Assembly (NCBI GenBank): GCA_937951135.1
Contig: CALFCI010000062.1
Coordinates: forward strand, 1-44,826
Direction: 5' to 3'
Origin: an uncultured Aquimarina sp.
Lineage (GTDB): Bacteria > Bacteroidota > Bacteroidia > Flavobacteriales > Flavobacteriaceae
Length of the DNA stretch: 44,826 nt
A program made the translations under genes and the position numbers. The first letter of the stretch is position 1, and each line of letters begins with the position of its first letter. The notes beneath the pieces were generated by a model that saw nothing but the letters and a program-made list of their open reading frames with translations, did not search any database and was not told the DNA's origin. This document shows positions 1 to 11,500 of this stretch, one piece after another.

Positions 1-3000
1 ATACGCTTCTTTTGCTCCGTCTCACTTTGCGCATCTCTTAACCATGGGGTTTCTTGAATCATTAACGATTTCAATTCTTGATTCTTTTCTAAATTACTTA
101 ACAAGGCATCACTAGATTTCCATTGATTGAATACGTCCTGAATTCTAGGATTGCTGCTGGCGATATGACTTGCTAAACTATTAGCATAATACCTAGAAAA
201 TGTCTGTTCCGCACATTCGTATGGATACTCCATCAAGTAAGGCAACGCTTGCACAGCATACCATGCTGGATTAGACGTCATTTCTAAGGTTAACTTATGG
301 TGTTTTAGTGTGGTAGAGGTATTCGCTTTTAATTTCTCTAAAGTAAATGTCTTGGTTTGATTCGATCGAACCCACATCGGTAAAGTTTCGGTGACCAACA
401 TCCGATTTGACAATACCGGTAAAACATTCTGTTCTCCATCAGAAAATTCGCCTGCTTTGGCTACAATTTTATATTGAACCGCCTGATAGGTATCTGGAAT
501 TTGTAACGCCCAAGAGATATTCGTATTTCCATTGGCTTTTACGGTAAACTCCTGACGCTTACTACTGTTTTGTAATGCGGCATCAATAGGAATATTGGTC
601 AATGCATCAAACAATTGTAATTCTACAATCCCCTTAAGATCGGTAGTGGCCAAACTTGCAATTTTGGCACTGAATATGATGGCATCTCCTTCCCTTAAAA
701 ATCGAGGCGGATTAGGCAATACCATCAACTCTTTTTGAGTCACGGCTTCTAAACTATGCGTGGCTGAATTTAAGGTCTTGGTATGCGCAACTAATTGTAA
801 TTTCCAACGGGTTAAGGCTTCTGGAGCCGTAAATGAGAAGCTTACATTGCCGGCATCATCGGTAGTCAGTTGCGGAAAGAAAAAAGCAGTTTCTTGTAAA
901 TTCTTACGAATCGTTACCCCCTCTAAACCAGTGTCTTCTTTTACATCTGTTTCTGCATCTTGATCTTCCTTTCCTTTTGGTTTATTTAATTTTTTTTCAA
1001 CTGCCATTTCTTTTTTATCCATGCTATCCCCTAGCGGCGATTCCATCAGCATTTCTGCAGATTCTTCAAGATCCATTCCACTTGATACTGCCATTGGCGC
1101 AGGAGCACTTTTGGACATCCTTCTTTGTCTTCCTCCGTAATATGTACTTCTTCCAAAATAAAAATCAAACCAATTTAAGGAATCATACGATGGAAAATCA
1201 AACCCATAATGGCTTCCTATGGCTTCTACTCGAAAAACATCCGTACCAAAACTTCGATTTGCATTTCTAGACGTTCGCGTAGAATACGAAGGTTGATATA
1301 TTGGATTGAAAGACCAATCATGTACACGAAACTGATCTAAAGAAGCATCGTACATGCTCGCTAACATTTCTGCAGCTACTTTATCTCCTTTAGGCCCTTT
1401 GATGGTAAAACTCCAAGTCTCTTCCTGCCCAGGCTGTAATTTATCTCTAAACGTTTTAGTTACAATCGACAATGCAGTGGATTCATAAGGTACTGCGATA
1501 TTGATACTTCCAATGCGGTAACTATTATAATTCACAAAACTATAATGTACCGAAAACCCTCCTAGATCATCGGCATTTACAGGAATAACAATCGTTTTAC
1601 TCGTATTTGATAAACGAACAAGTTGTGTTTTTACAATTTTATGATTCTTTTCGATTTCTATAACTACAGTCATATCTTGAGAAGCAGACTGCACATTAAG
1701 TGCTACTTGATCCCCTACGACATAACTCGACTTATCTGTTGTAATTTGAAATAATTGTTGATCACTAATTTGTTTTGCTTTAGGGTCTATAACAGCAACA
1801 TAATGAATATCTTTAAGTGGCATTCCCCTTGAATCTACACTTTGCAACTCCACCTTATAATACCCATGTTCCCACTTCTTGATCGTACCTAAAGATACCT
1901 CTTGAACACCTTTAAGATCTCCATCGGTTGTCGTTTTAAAGTCACTACGATATACCTGCTTCCCATTTTTCCATTGCCGGTAATCATCTTCGTTTTGATA
2001 GGCATCATGAGGATATAATTTTTTAAACTCATCTTTAGTAAACCCTGCATAATCCGGGGCATTCCAAGGGCGCTTTCGCATAGGATATTGTGGCCCTTTT
2101 AATTTATGAATAGTTACCGTTCCTTTTGCCGCTATAGCTTGGCCATTTAGGTTTTTTGTTACTATAGAAAACTTAGGATCTTTGCTGTCAATATTCAATT
2201 GCCCTTTCATAAGAATCTCCGCTGTACTCGTGTGATATCCTACTTGCACAGTAGCAGTGGTGCTATGTGTCTCTCCATTGATATCAATAACATCTGCAGT
2301 CACTACATAACTAAACACCGGTAAGTTTTCTTTTTGTGCTTTAGGATCGGGCAATGCTGCAAAAGGAATAACATACTCGCCTTTTTCATTCGTAATCGTT
2401 TCGCCTTGAGTGATTTCTTGTGTTGAATTATTGTTATTATAATACCAATAACACCAGCGCGGATAATTCACTTGGCGTTGTACTCGGTACACTACTTTAG
2501 CTTCGGTAATCATACTTCCCGCATACGCTGTGGCAACTCCTTTAAGTTGAATAGTGTCGTTTACCGCATACGTTTCCGTAACTGGATTAAAATGGGTTTC
2601 AAATTTAGGACGTTTGTATTCTTCTACGGAAAAAGATACGTTTTGATAATTGTTGGTACGTATAGAATATTGCCCTGTAAGCCCCGTAGCAGGAAGTATA
2701 AACTCGCCATGAAAAGAGCCATAGGCATTCGTCTTAAAATTTAAAGTTTTCACACTTTGTCCATTCACATCGATTAAGGTTGAAGATACCGATTGATTGG
2801 GAACTACGCTATGCTTTGTATTGTTAATCGAAGACATTACAATCCCCTTAAAATATATCGTTTGTCCTGGACGATATATACTGCGATCGGTAAACAAAAA
2901 TGTGGTTTGTCGTTCTTGTGGTACAGCAGTCCGAGGCGCATACGATTCATTGATACGATACCCTTTTAAATACACCTTATCTTTTTGATGTGTAATGGTT

Positions 3001-4667
3001 ATCGACACATTGTAATAGTATGTTTTAGCCTTAAAAGAGGCTTCCCCTTTTTCATTGGTAGTGAGTGTTGTATTTAACTTTCTATGGTCATTATAATATT
3101 CAGACTTCAATTGTATTCGAGCATTAGCTATCGGTGCACCGGTAATTCGATCCACGACTTGAAATTTTAAGTGCTCGGGAGTATTGTTTTCTATTAAAGT
3201 TAAATTACTGATCTGAAAATTTCCATAGGCAAATAAACGTTCATGAGATAGTTCTTCTGTAGGTGCAGCAACTACGATATAAGTTCCCGATTCCAATTCA
3301 GGAATTACCACTTCTGTAGTGTGCCGTTGGTAATCATATTCATTACACAATTTCGAATTCCAAGTTTTCTGTACTGGTAATGCATTTAAAAACGCTACAA
3401 TTTCTTTCTCTCGATATAATTCACTTAGTGCTTTTAATTGCTTTTGACTTACTGCTAATGCTTTAAAATGAATGGTGTCTAAATTTTTATAGGTAAACAA
3501 CAACCGTCCCGCAGTTTGTACCGGAATGATCTTCTCTGTTGTAATCGCTAATTCTGGTACTACTATCTGCTCTTTTAATGCCTTACAATTTTTAGCACCA
3601 CGTGATTTTGGATGTTTTTGAAATGCTGCGGTACAAATTTCTACGGCTTTTTTAAGGTCCCACCGTGGTGTTTCATTCGTTGTTGGTACATAGGCATCTC
3701 CCTGTTGCTTATACAAATTGGCAATCTCATAATCGTATAGTGCGGCAGCTCTATTTCCTATATATTTTTCTCGTTCCGCTTCTAAAGTTTGCAATACTAC
3801 AGTATTTACATCTGCAAATGTAGCATTCGCCTTTACATAATGTAAGCGTTCTATATTTACATTTACTAACGCCTCTGGTGTTCCATCTTTAGCATGAAAT
3901 TTAATTAAATTTTGATAGATTTTCAGTGCATGAAACTGTAATGATAACGAATCCTTTGTTGCTATTGGAATCCTCGAAAACACTTTACTCTCCTTTAAGT
4001 ATATAGGATCACTAATTTCAAACGCATACGAAGGCTTAGTGATATTGGTTTCCGAAGTCTTATAAAAAGCTAATGCATTATGATTTAAAAAATCATATAA
4101 CGTAGGACGATACTGCTTAGAGTTATACCCTATATGCAATAGTTCATCAAAATCAGACAATACTGTTTGCTGTGCCAAAACACCATTTTGCAATGAATTT
4201 TGATAATGAAAATGTACTTCTTCAAATAACGTTTGTAAATCCCAACTTCTAAAATCTTCTTGATCCACTTTCTCTGTAGTTTTGGATCTATTATAGAATT
4301 GCCATCGATGTTGTTGAAAATATTGCCAATACATATTGGCAAGAATACTCTCTAGTATATTCTTTGTAGGAAAGGTATTCGCAGCACTCGCCTCCTTAAA
4401 CTCTTTAATAATAGTTAACTGTGCATCTTCTTCTAGCTGCAACATATACTTTGCCTTATACAATAAGGCCTTGATCATCTGATTGTTATTTCCTTCTTTT
4501 TTGGCTTGATCATAAATTGTAGTCACTACTCCCATTGCAGACTTTGGCTTCCCTTCTTTTTCAAAGCTTTTCAATTGTGTCCATTGTTCAGCGTGAGATT
4601 CTTGTGCCATAAGCGTATAATTAATAACCGTGCTAAGTAGCACAAAAAGAACATATTTTTTCATCAT
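1..4667 (-). CDS. alpha-2-macroglobulin family protein, 3' end outside window
   Basis: Secreted protease-trapping protein of the bacterial alpha-2-macroglobulin family. About 1555 codons are visible and the frame is open to the left edge. The start is the first of two adjacent ATGs (4665-4667, 4662-4664) and gives an N-terminal signal peptide (MMKKYVLFVLLSTVINYTLM, then AQE) with no lipobox cysteine, so it should be exported but not lipidated, unlike E. coli YfhM. Around residue 600 there is an MG2-type motif, TDRSIYRPGQTIYFKG. Residues roughly 1150-1250 form a low-complexity charged linker in the position of a bait region. It is followed near residue 1265 by the typical ETAFFFPQL...RWKLQ block. 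The thioester motif CAEQ sits at 204-215 (Cys about residue 1485), so covalent trapping is plausible. No pbpC partner is visible in the window; the missing side is off the edge. Family assignment is firm; the target protease is unknown. Confidence 0.9.
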   Translation of the reverse strand, partial: MMKKYVLFVLLSTVINYTLMAQESHAEQWTQLKSFEKEGKPKSAMGVVTTIYDQAKKEGNNNQMIKALLYKAKYMLQLEEDAQLTIIKEFKEASAANTFPTKNILESILANMYWQYFQQHRWQFYNRSKTTEKVDQEDFRSWDLQTLFEEVHFHYQNSLQNGVLAQQTVLSDFDELLHIGYNSKQYRPTLYDFLNHNALAFYKTSETNITKPSYAFEISDPIYLKESKVFSRIPIATKDSLSLQFHALKIYQNLIKFHAKDGTPEALVNVNIERLHYVKANATFADVNTVVLQTLEAEREKYIGNRAAALYDYEIANLYKQQGDAYVPTTNETPRWDLKKAVEICTAAFQKHPKSRGAKNCKALKEQIVVPELAITTEKIIPVQTAGRLLFTYKNLDTIHFKALAVSQKQLKALSELYREKEIVAFLNALPVQKTWNSKLCNEYDYQRHTTEVVIPELESGTYIVVAAPTEELSHERLFAYGNFQISNLTLIENNTPEHLKFQVVDRITGAPIANARIQLKSEYYNDHRKLNTTLTTNEKGEASFKAKTYYYNVSITITHQKDKVYLKGYRINESYAPRTAVPQERQTTFLFTDRSIYRPGQTIYFKGIVMSSINNTKHSVVPNQSVSSTLIDVNGQSVKTLNFKTNAYGSFHGEFILPATGLTGQYSIRTNNYQNVSFSVEEYKRPKFETHFNPVTETYAVNDTIQLKGVATAYAGSMITEAKVVYRVQRQVNYPRWCYWYYNNNNSTQEITQGETITNEKGEYVIPFAALPDPKAQKENLPVFSYVVTADVIDINGETHSTTATVQVGYHTSTAEILMKGQLNIDSKDPKFSIVTKNLNGQAIAAKGTVTIHKLKGPQYPMRKRPWNAPDYAGFTKDEFKKLYPHDAYQNEDDYRQWKNGKQVYRSDFKTTTDGDLKGVQEVSLGTIKKWEHGYYKVELQSVDSRGMPLKDIHYVAVIDPKAKQISDQQLFQITTDKSSYVVGDQVALNVQSASQDMTVVIEIEKNHKIVKTQLVRLSNTSKTIVIPVNADDLGGFSVHYSFVNYNSYRIGSINIAVPYESTALSIVTKTFRDKLQPGQEETWSFTIKGPKGDKVAAEMLASMYDASLDQFRVHDWSFNPIYQPSYSTRTSRNANRSFGTDVFRVEAIGSHYGFDFPSYDSLNWFDFYFGRSTYYGGRQRRMSKSAPAPMAVSSGMDLEESAEMLMESPLGDSMDKKEMAVEKKLNKPKGKEDQDAETDVKEDTGLEGVTIRKNLQETAFFFPQLTTDDAGNVSFSFTAPEALTRWKLQLVAHTKTLNSATHSLEAVTQKELMVLPNPPRFLREGDAIIFSAKIASLATTDLKGIVELQLFDALTNIPIDAALQNSSKRQEFTVKANGNTNISWALQIPDTYQAVQYKIVAKAGEFSDGEQNVLPVLSNRMLVTETLPMWVRSNQTKTFTLEKLKANTSTTLKHHKLTLEMTSNPAWYAVQALPYLMEYPYECAEQTFSRYYANSLASHIASSNPRIQDVFNQWKSSDALLSNLEKNQELKSLMIQETPWLRDAQSETEQKKR

Positions 4668-4975
4668 GTATGGGTTTTAATATACTATTCGCTCTCGAGT
4701 ATCAAGTGTCACATATTATATTAGACTTTAAAATTACACTATAAAGCATTAAAACGCAACGATTACTGAGGGAACACATTGGTTTATTTAGGGAAGTAGT
4801 AATATATACACTTAACCTTATACCTGCATTGCACTATACTTGACGATAAAATGTTTATACCCCAAAAATACATTGTTCAATAGTATCTCATTCCCTTATC
4901 TTAAGTATATGCTATTTCTATTGATGTTAAAAATACACCGCACTGTCCAAAATCACTACCCCTTTTTCAGGGATT

Positions 4976-5138
4976 ATACGATTTGCGAATAATAATTTCG
5001 TATTTAGAATCTAATAAATTTTTCGCTAGTTAGAGGCATAAAATCAAAGAATAGCCGCAGCTATTGTTTAATTTTATAACGAATAAATAGTAGAAAAAGA
5101 ATAGGATTATATACGAAATTATTATTCGAAAATCGTAT
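4976..5138. repeat. 163-bp imperfect palindrome (fold-back element)
   Basis: The left half (4976-5055) and the reverse complement of the right half (5060-5138) align along their whole length around a 4-base loop, CGCA, at 5056-5059. The outer 28 bp (4976-5003 with 5111-5138) match with one mismatch. The inner 17 bp match with two mismatches, and the middle is more diverged. No coding potential and no clear target-site duplication are seen. It could be a fold-back MITE or a long structured RNA lying between the divergent A2M and adhesin genes. Confidence 0.75.
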
Positions 5139-5430
5139 TAGATACCATAATGGAATATAAGCTTGAAGTCTATGGCTAGTTTAGGCTGTGTGAAATAAAT
5201 GTATTATTGATTTGGTTTTTTTGTTTTTTTTACTTGTATTTTATTTTTGTAATTTATTGATTTTCAGTTATTTATATGGTTTTTACGTAGTTTTTAGTGA
5301 GGGATTTTTGCTTATATTTTGAGGAGGAACAGTATATAGAGGTGGTTGTTTTATAGTACCTTGGGAACACCCTAATGAATCACAATACATGACTCCGTAA
5401 ATACACATAATTACATCTGATTTGACCTCT

Positions 5431-5458
5431 TCTCATACTGATTTTGAGATGTTTTTTT
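5431..5458 (+). terminator. terminator-like hairpin in the leader of the giant adhesin
   Basis: TCTCA (5431-5435) pairs with TGAGA (5445-5449) and is followed by a run of seven T at 5452-5458. The stem is only 5 bp. It lies 57 bp before the ATG of the 2950-aa gene, so it could end a transcript from upstream or act as an attenuator. Weak by itself. Confidence 0.3.
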
Positions 5459-5515
5459 AATGTGTTTGTTTTATGTTGTCGGTATTTAAAATACTAATAA
5501 AGCATACCCGAAATC

Positions 5516-8500
5516 ATGAAAAAAAACTACCTACTAAGCTTACTTGGGTTTTTGTTTTTTGTCTCAAATATCCACGCTCAATTAAGTGATATTCATTATT
5601 TACCACCGTTAAAACAAGTGTCAAATAATGTAGCAATTAAAGAACAAGCCTTTTATTTATCAACACCAGAGATTACGCCTTTTAATGTGCTTGTGTATAC
5701 GGGTACTAATCCTGTTCCGGTTACCGTAATTGGAGTGTCTAATGCTACGCCACAATTGTATGATATACCTGATGGAGATAATGATATCTCTTTAGTGACA
5801 GATGCAAATACCGGTATTGTACTTTCTAATAGTGGATTGCGATTCGAATCTGTAGGAGGACAAGAATTTTACGTGAATTATCGAGGGCGTTCAGACTCTC
5901 AAGCAGCTTCTCTTACCTCTAAAGGTAGAAAAGCCTTAGGAACCATATTTAAATGGGGAGGAATTCCGAACAGAGCGAATAATGAAAATTTAACGACTGC
6001 TCTTGGGATCATGGCAACAGAGGATAATACTACAATAGATATTTATGGGTATGATCCGGGTAGTGAATTTCGATTACAAGGAGATCCAGATGGGTTGACA
6101 GATGACACCATGCAAATAACATTAAGTGCAGGGCAGACTTTTGTGCTAGAAGCATTAAAAAATGAAACTACAGCCAATATTGATGGTTGGTTGGGAACGA
6201 CAATTCGAGCAGATAAAAAAATTGTTATTAGTAACGGTGGGTTAAATACCGGAGTAGACAGTAGTGCGGCAGCAAGGGATACAGGAATTGATCAACCCGT
6301 GCCCGAAAATGTATTGGGTAAAGAATATGTTTTTGTAAGAGGGAATGGAAACAATCAGACGGAATTTCCAGTGATTATAGCTACTCGTAATCATACTGAG
6401 ATTTTTGTAAATGGATCAGGAACCCCAATTGCAACCATAAACACAGGGGAATATTTTGAAATATCAGGTTCAAATTATTCTTCGGGGAGTGCAGGGGGTA
6501 ATATGTATGTAGAAACTTCGGAAGCTGCCTATGCCTATCAATCCCTTGCCGGAGCAGCGATTATTCGTACCGTCGGAATGAATTTTATAGCTTCAGTGAA
6601 TTGTTTATTGCCAGATCAAGTCAATAATATTCCAGATGCTCAAAATATTGATGGTCTTGATTTTGATGGAGGTATTACGATCATAGCCTCTACAGCGACT
6701 CCTGATGCGAATATTATAGTAACGGATGATAGTGGAGCGGTTACTTTACCTGCGTCATCCCCTGTGACGGGAACTTCGGACTGGAAAACTTTTTATGTGA
6801 ATGGTTTAATGGGTGATGTTTCTATAGTTTCTACAGGGCCTGTTGCTGTAGGAATGTTTGGGACTAATAATAATGCTGGTGTAGCAGGGTATTATTCAGG
6901 ATTCGATACGGTACCTTCTGTAGAGTTGGATGTAAATGTTAGTGAGTGTTTTCCTGGAGCTACTCTTATGGAGGTAACGGGTAGTTTTGATTCATACCAA
7001 TGGTTTCAGGAAGGAACAATTCTACCTGGGGAAACTGCAAATACATACACACCAATTACCCAAGGTGATTTTTTTGTAAGAGTGTCTAAAGGAAGTTGTA
7101 CCTATGATTCAGCAGTAGTATCTGTATATACCTGTACTCCAGAAATTGTACTCACAAAAACCGTAGATACTACGCTAGTACTAGAAGGAGATACTGTTAC
7201 GTTTACGATTACTGTAGAGCATTTAGGATATGACCCAGTTACTGACTTAGTGATTAATGAAGTTTTACCTTCTGAATTTACCTTGGTAAGTGCTATACCT
7301 GATTTTGGAAGTTGGAGCAGTCCAGATTGGACCATTGGGAATATGTATAGTGGAGAGTTGCATACACTTACCGTGGTCGCTACAGTAAATGAATTGCATG
7401 CCGAAACTACGGTAACAAATACCATAACCAATACTCAAAATGAGGTTGATGGAAATACGATTACAGATGACCCTACAGAAGAGGTGACGATTCAGCATAG
7501 CGAATTGTCATTAAGTAAGCGAGATAGAGCTGCATTAGATGGGAGCTATGATACCGTTGGAGAGATTATTGTGTATGATCTGGTGGTCACAAATACTGGA
7601 GATATCGATGTAACGAATGTGACAATTACGGATCCAAATATCGATGAAGGGAGTTTGTTTCCAGCAGTTGTAGCCAATCTTGCAGCAGGTGAGTTTGCAG
7701 TATTTACAGCAAGGCATACCATTACTCAAGATGATTTGGAAGCAGATCAAGTTGTCAATTCGGCAACTGCACAAGCTACACTGTCCAATGGTTTTGTGAT
7801 TTCAGATCTCTCGGATGATCCTAATGACACAACCACTACAATAGATGATCCTACGATTACGCCATTAGATCAAGAAGGAGGATTAGTATTAGAAAAAGTA
7901 GCTTTACCTGCACCCGATGGTTTATATGATGCATTAGGTGAAGTTATTGAATATCAACTTACAGTAACCAATACAGGTAATGTAAGCTTAGACAATGTAA
8001 CGATCACAGATCCCAATGCGGATATAGGAAGTATTAGTCCAGTATCAATACCAAAATTAGAGGTGGGAGAATCTGCAATATTTACAGCATTACACACCGT
8101 TGTACCTCCCGATTTTACCGCAGGAAATGTAACAAATACGGCTACAGTTACCGGAACAGAGCCTGTAGAAGGGGAAACGATTACCGATGATTCGGATAAT
8201 CCTATTACAGCAACATTAAATGACCCTACAGTAATTACGATTCCTCAATTTGCACGATTAGAGTTTACAAAAGAAGCATCCCTACCTTCAGATGGTAGTT
8301 ATGATACTGTGGGAGAATCCATTTTCTATACATTGTTAGTTTCTAGTACGGGAACAGTGGATGTCAATAATGTAAATGTAGTAGACCCTAATGCAGATAA
8401 TGTTATTCTTCAAAGTACAACAGGTACCGACGATGGTGTAGATAATGTAGTCGATAATTTAGCATCAGGCGAAGTCGCTAGCTTTATAGCCTCTCATGTA

Positions 8501-11500
8501 TTGACACAAGAAGATTTAGATAATGGTCAGGTAACAAATTCGGCAATTGTAGGTGGTTTGGATCCCTCGCTACCAATTCCAGGAGGTATTACTGATGTTT
8601 CTGATGATCTTAATGATCCTAGCCCAAATGATGATGATGCGACTATAGTAGCTTTAGCATCAGAACCGATGTTGTCCTTAACCAAAGTAGCCGATGATAA
8701 TACAAATGTGATAGAAGGACAAATAATTACCTACTCTTATATCGTAGAAAACACAGGAAATGTAACTATCGATAATGTAAGTGTTAGTGATGTGCATAAT
8801 GGGGATGGAACTTTAGGCACTATTACATTGTTAAGTACAACAGGAACAGATGATGGAACCGATGTTATTGTGGATGTGTTATCTCCAGGAGAAACCGCTA
8901 CGTATCAAGCGACATATACCATTACCGCAACCGATGTTGCAAATCAAACGGATGTAACCAATACGGCTACGGCTACGGGAACACCTAGAACATCTAGTAT
9001 TATAGACCCTACTGCAAGTGAAGCGGTAACTATTGCACCAGTGGAAACGATTTGTAGTGGAATTACGATTGCTCATGATCTTACTATAGATGTTGCTACT
9101 CCTGGGGTATCTTTTACTTGGTTTGCTATAGATAATCCAAATATTACAGGGGAAACTACAAGCATTAGCAATACTACTGAAATTACGGATACATTGATTA
9201 ATTTAAGTACAATAGATCAAATCGTGAATTATACTATTATTGCAGTGGATGGAGTAGGTTTTCCATTTGATAATTATACCTATCAAGTAACTGTGCAGCC
9301 CGTGCCTGTAGTTGCAACAGCTCCTACAGAAACGATTTGTAGTAGTGATACTTTAAATCATGATTTGAATACAGATGTGAATTTAAGTGGAGTGACGTAT
9401 AGTTGGATAGCAGCAGATAATCCAAATGTCACTGGAGAAACTAGTGTTGCAAGTACAGATGCAACGATTGCAGATACACTATTAAATACAACTGCGATAG
9501 CCCAAACTGTAGTGTATACGATTACTCCCGCAGCAACTAATGGATGTGATGGAGATACATATACTTATGAAGTTGTAGTAAATCCAGAACCAATTGTAAC
9601 TGTGGAACCAACAATTACAATATGTAGTGATGTGGCACTGGCTCATGATCTAAACACAGATGTAAGTTTAACAGGAAGTGCTTTTAGTTGGCAAGCTGTG
9701 GATAATCCAAATGTTACAGGGGAGACTACAACGGCAAGTACTGCAACCAGTATTACCGATGTGTTAACTAATGAAAGCGGTAGTGTTCAGATTGTGGTGT
9801 ATACAATTACGCCAACCAGTGCAGGTAACTGTGTTGGTGATTCATACAGCTATACGGTTACTATAGATCCAGAATCTTTTGTGGCAACGTCACCTACTGA
9901 TACGATATGTAGCGATGTAGCCTTGAATCATGATTTGAATGGCGATGTAAATTTGGTAGGTTCGACCTTTAGTTGGTCTGCAGCAGCCAATGCTAATATT
10001 ACAGGAGAAACTACAACGGTAAGCACAGCAACCAGTATTACTGATGTGTTGACGAATACAAGTGGTAGTACTCAAACTGTAGTGTATACGATTACACCTA
10101 CAAGTGTAGATGGCTGTGTTGGCGATGCGTATACCTATACGGTTACTCTAGACGCTAAACCTTTTGTAGCTACAGCACCTGTTTTTACGGTGTGCAGTGA
10201 TGTAGCGTTGAATCATGACTTAAATGGCGATGTAAATGTTACCGGCGCTACTTTTAGTTGGGTTGCTGCAGCCAATACTAATATTACAGGAGAAACTACA
10301 ACAATAAGTACAGCATCGAGTATTACGGATGTGTTAACCAATACAAGTGGCAGTGTTCAAACTGTGGTGTATACGATTATTCCTACAAGTCCAGAGGGTT
10401 GTGTTGGCGATGCGTATGCCTATACGGTTACCGTTACTCCAGAGTCTTTTGTGGCAACTAGTCCAGTAGACACGGTCTGTAGTGATGTGGCATTGAACCA
10501 TGATTTAAATGGCGATGTAAATATTTTAGGTTCGACCTTTAGTTGGTCTGCAGCAGCCAATGCTAATGTTACAGGTGAAACTACAGCAACCAATACGACA
10601 ACTAGTATTACTGATGTGTTAACTAATGAAAGCGGTAGTGTTCAAACCGTAGTGTATACGATTATTCCTACCAGTCCAGAGGGTTGTGTTGGTGATGCGT
10701 ATGCCTATACGGTTACCATAGATCCAAAGCCTTTTGTAGCAACGTTACCCACTGATGCTATATGTAGTGATGTAGCGTTGAATCATGATTTGAACGGTGA
10801 TGTAAATATCTTAGGCGCTACCTTTAGTTGGTCTGCAGCAGCCAATGCTAATGTTACAGGAGAAACTACAACGGTAAGCACAGCATCGAGTATTACCGAT
10901 GTGTTAACCAATACAAGCGGTACTGTTCAAACCGTAGTGTATACGATTACTCCAGCTAGTGCAGAGGGTTGTGTTGGTGATTCGTATACGTATACAGTTA
11001 CTTTAGATTCGAAACCTTTCGTCGCTACAATACCAACAGATACGATTTGTAGTGATGCTGCATTAACTCATGATTTGAACGGCGATGTGAATTTGATAGG
11101 TGCTACTTTTAGTTGGGTAGCAGCAGCCAATGCTAATGTTACAGGAGCGACTACAACGGCAAGCACCGCAACTAGTATTACCGATGTATTGACCAATGAA
11201 AGTGGTACTGTGCAAACCATAGTGTATACAATTATTCCAACCAGTCCCGATGGATGTATTGGTGATGCGTATACGTATACAGTTACCATAGACCCCGAAC
11301 CTTTTGTAGCTACAGTACCAACAGATACGATCTGTAGTGGTGTTGCGTTAACTCATGCTTTAAACAGTGATGTAAATGTTACAGGAGCCACGTTTAGTTG
11401 GGTTGCTTCTAGTAATCCAAATGTTACAGGAGAAACGTTAACAACTAGTACCGCGACTTCGATAACAGATACGCTGATCAATACCAGTACAACTATTCAA

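Larger units (their letters stand above)
4668..5515. other. intergenic region between divergent large genes
   Basis: 848 bp without a credible gene. It holds the fold-back palindrome (4976-5138), a T-rich stretch (5216-5250) with a weak promoter-like TATTTTTG at 5242-5249, and a short terminator-like hairpin at 5431-5458. I see no convincing promoter close to the A2M start. Confidence 0.6.

Noticed and set aside
760-4342. Small open frames on both strands within the A2M region
   Set aside because: The minus-strand A2M frame is continuous from 4667 to the left edge and contains family motifs throughout, so these are shadows.
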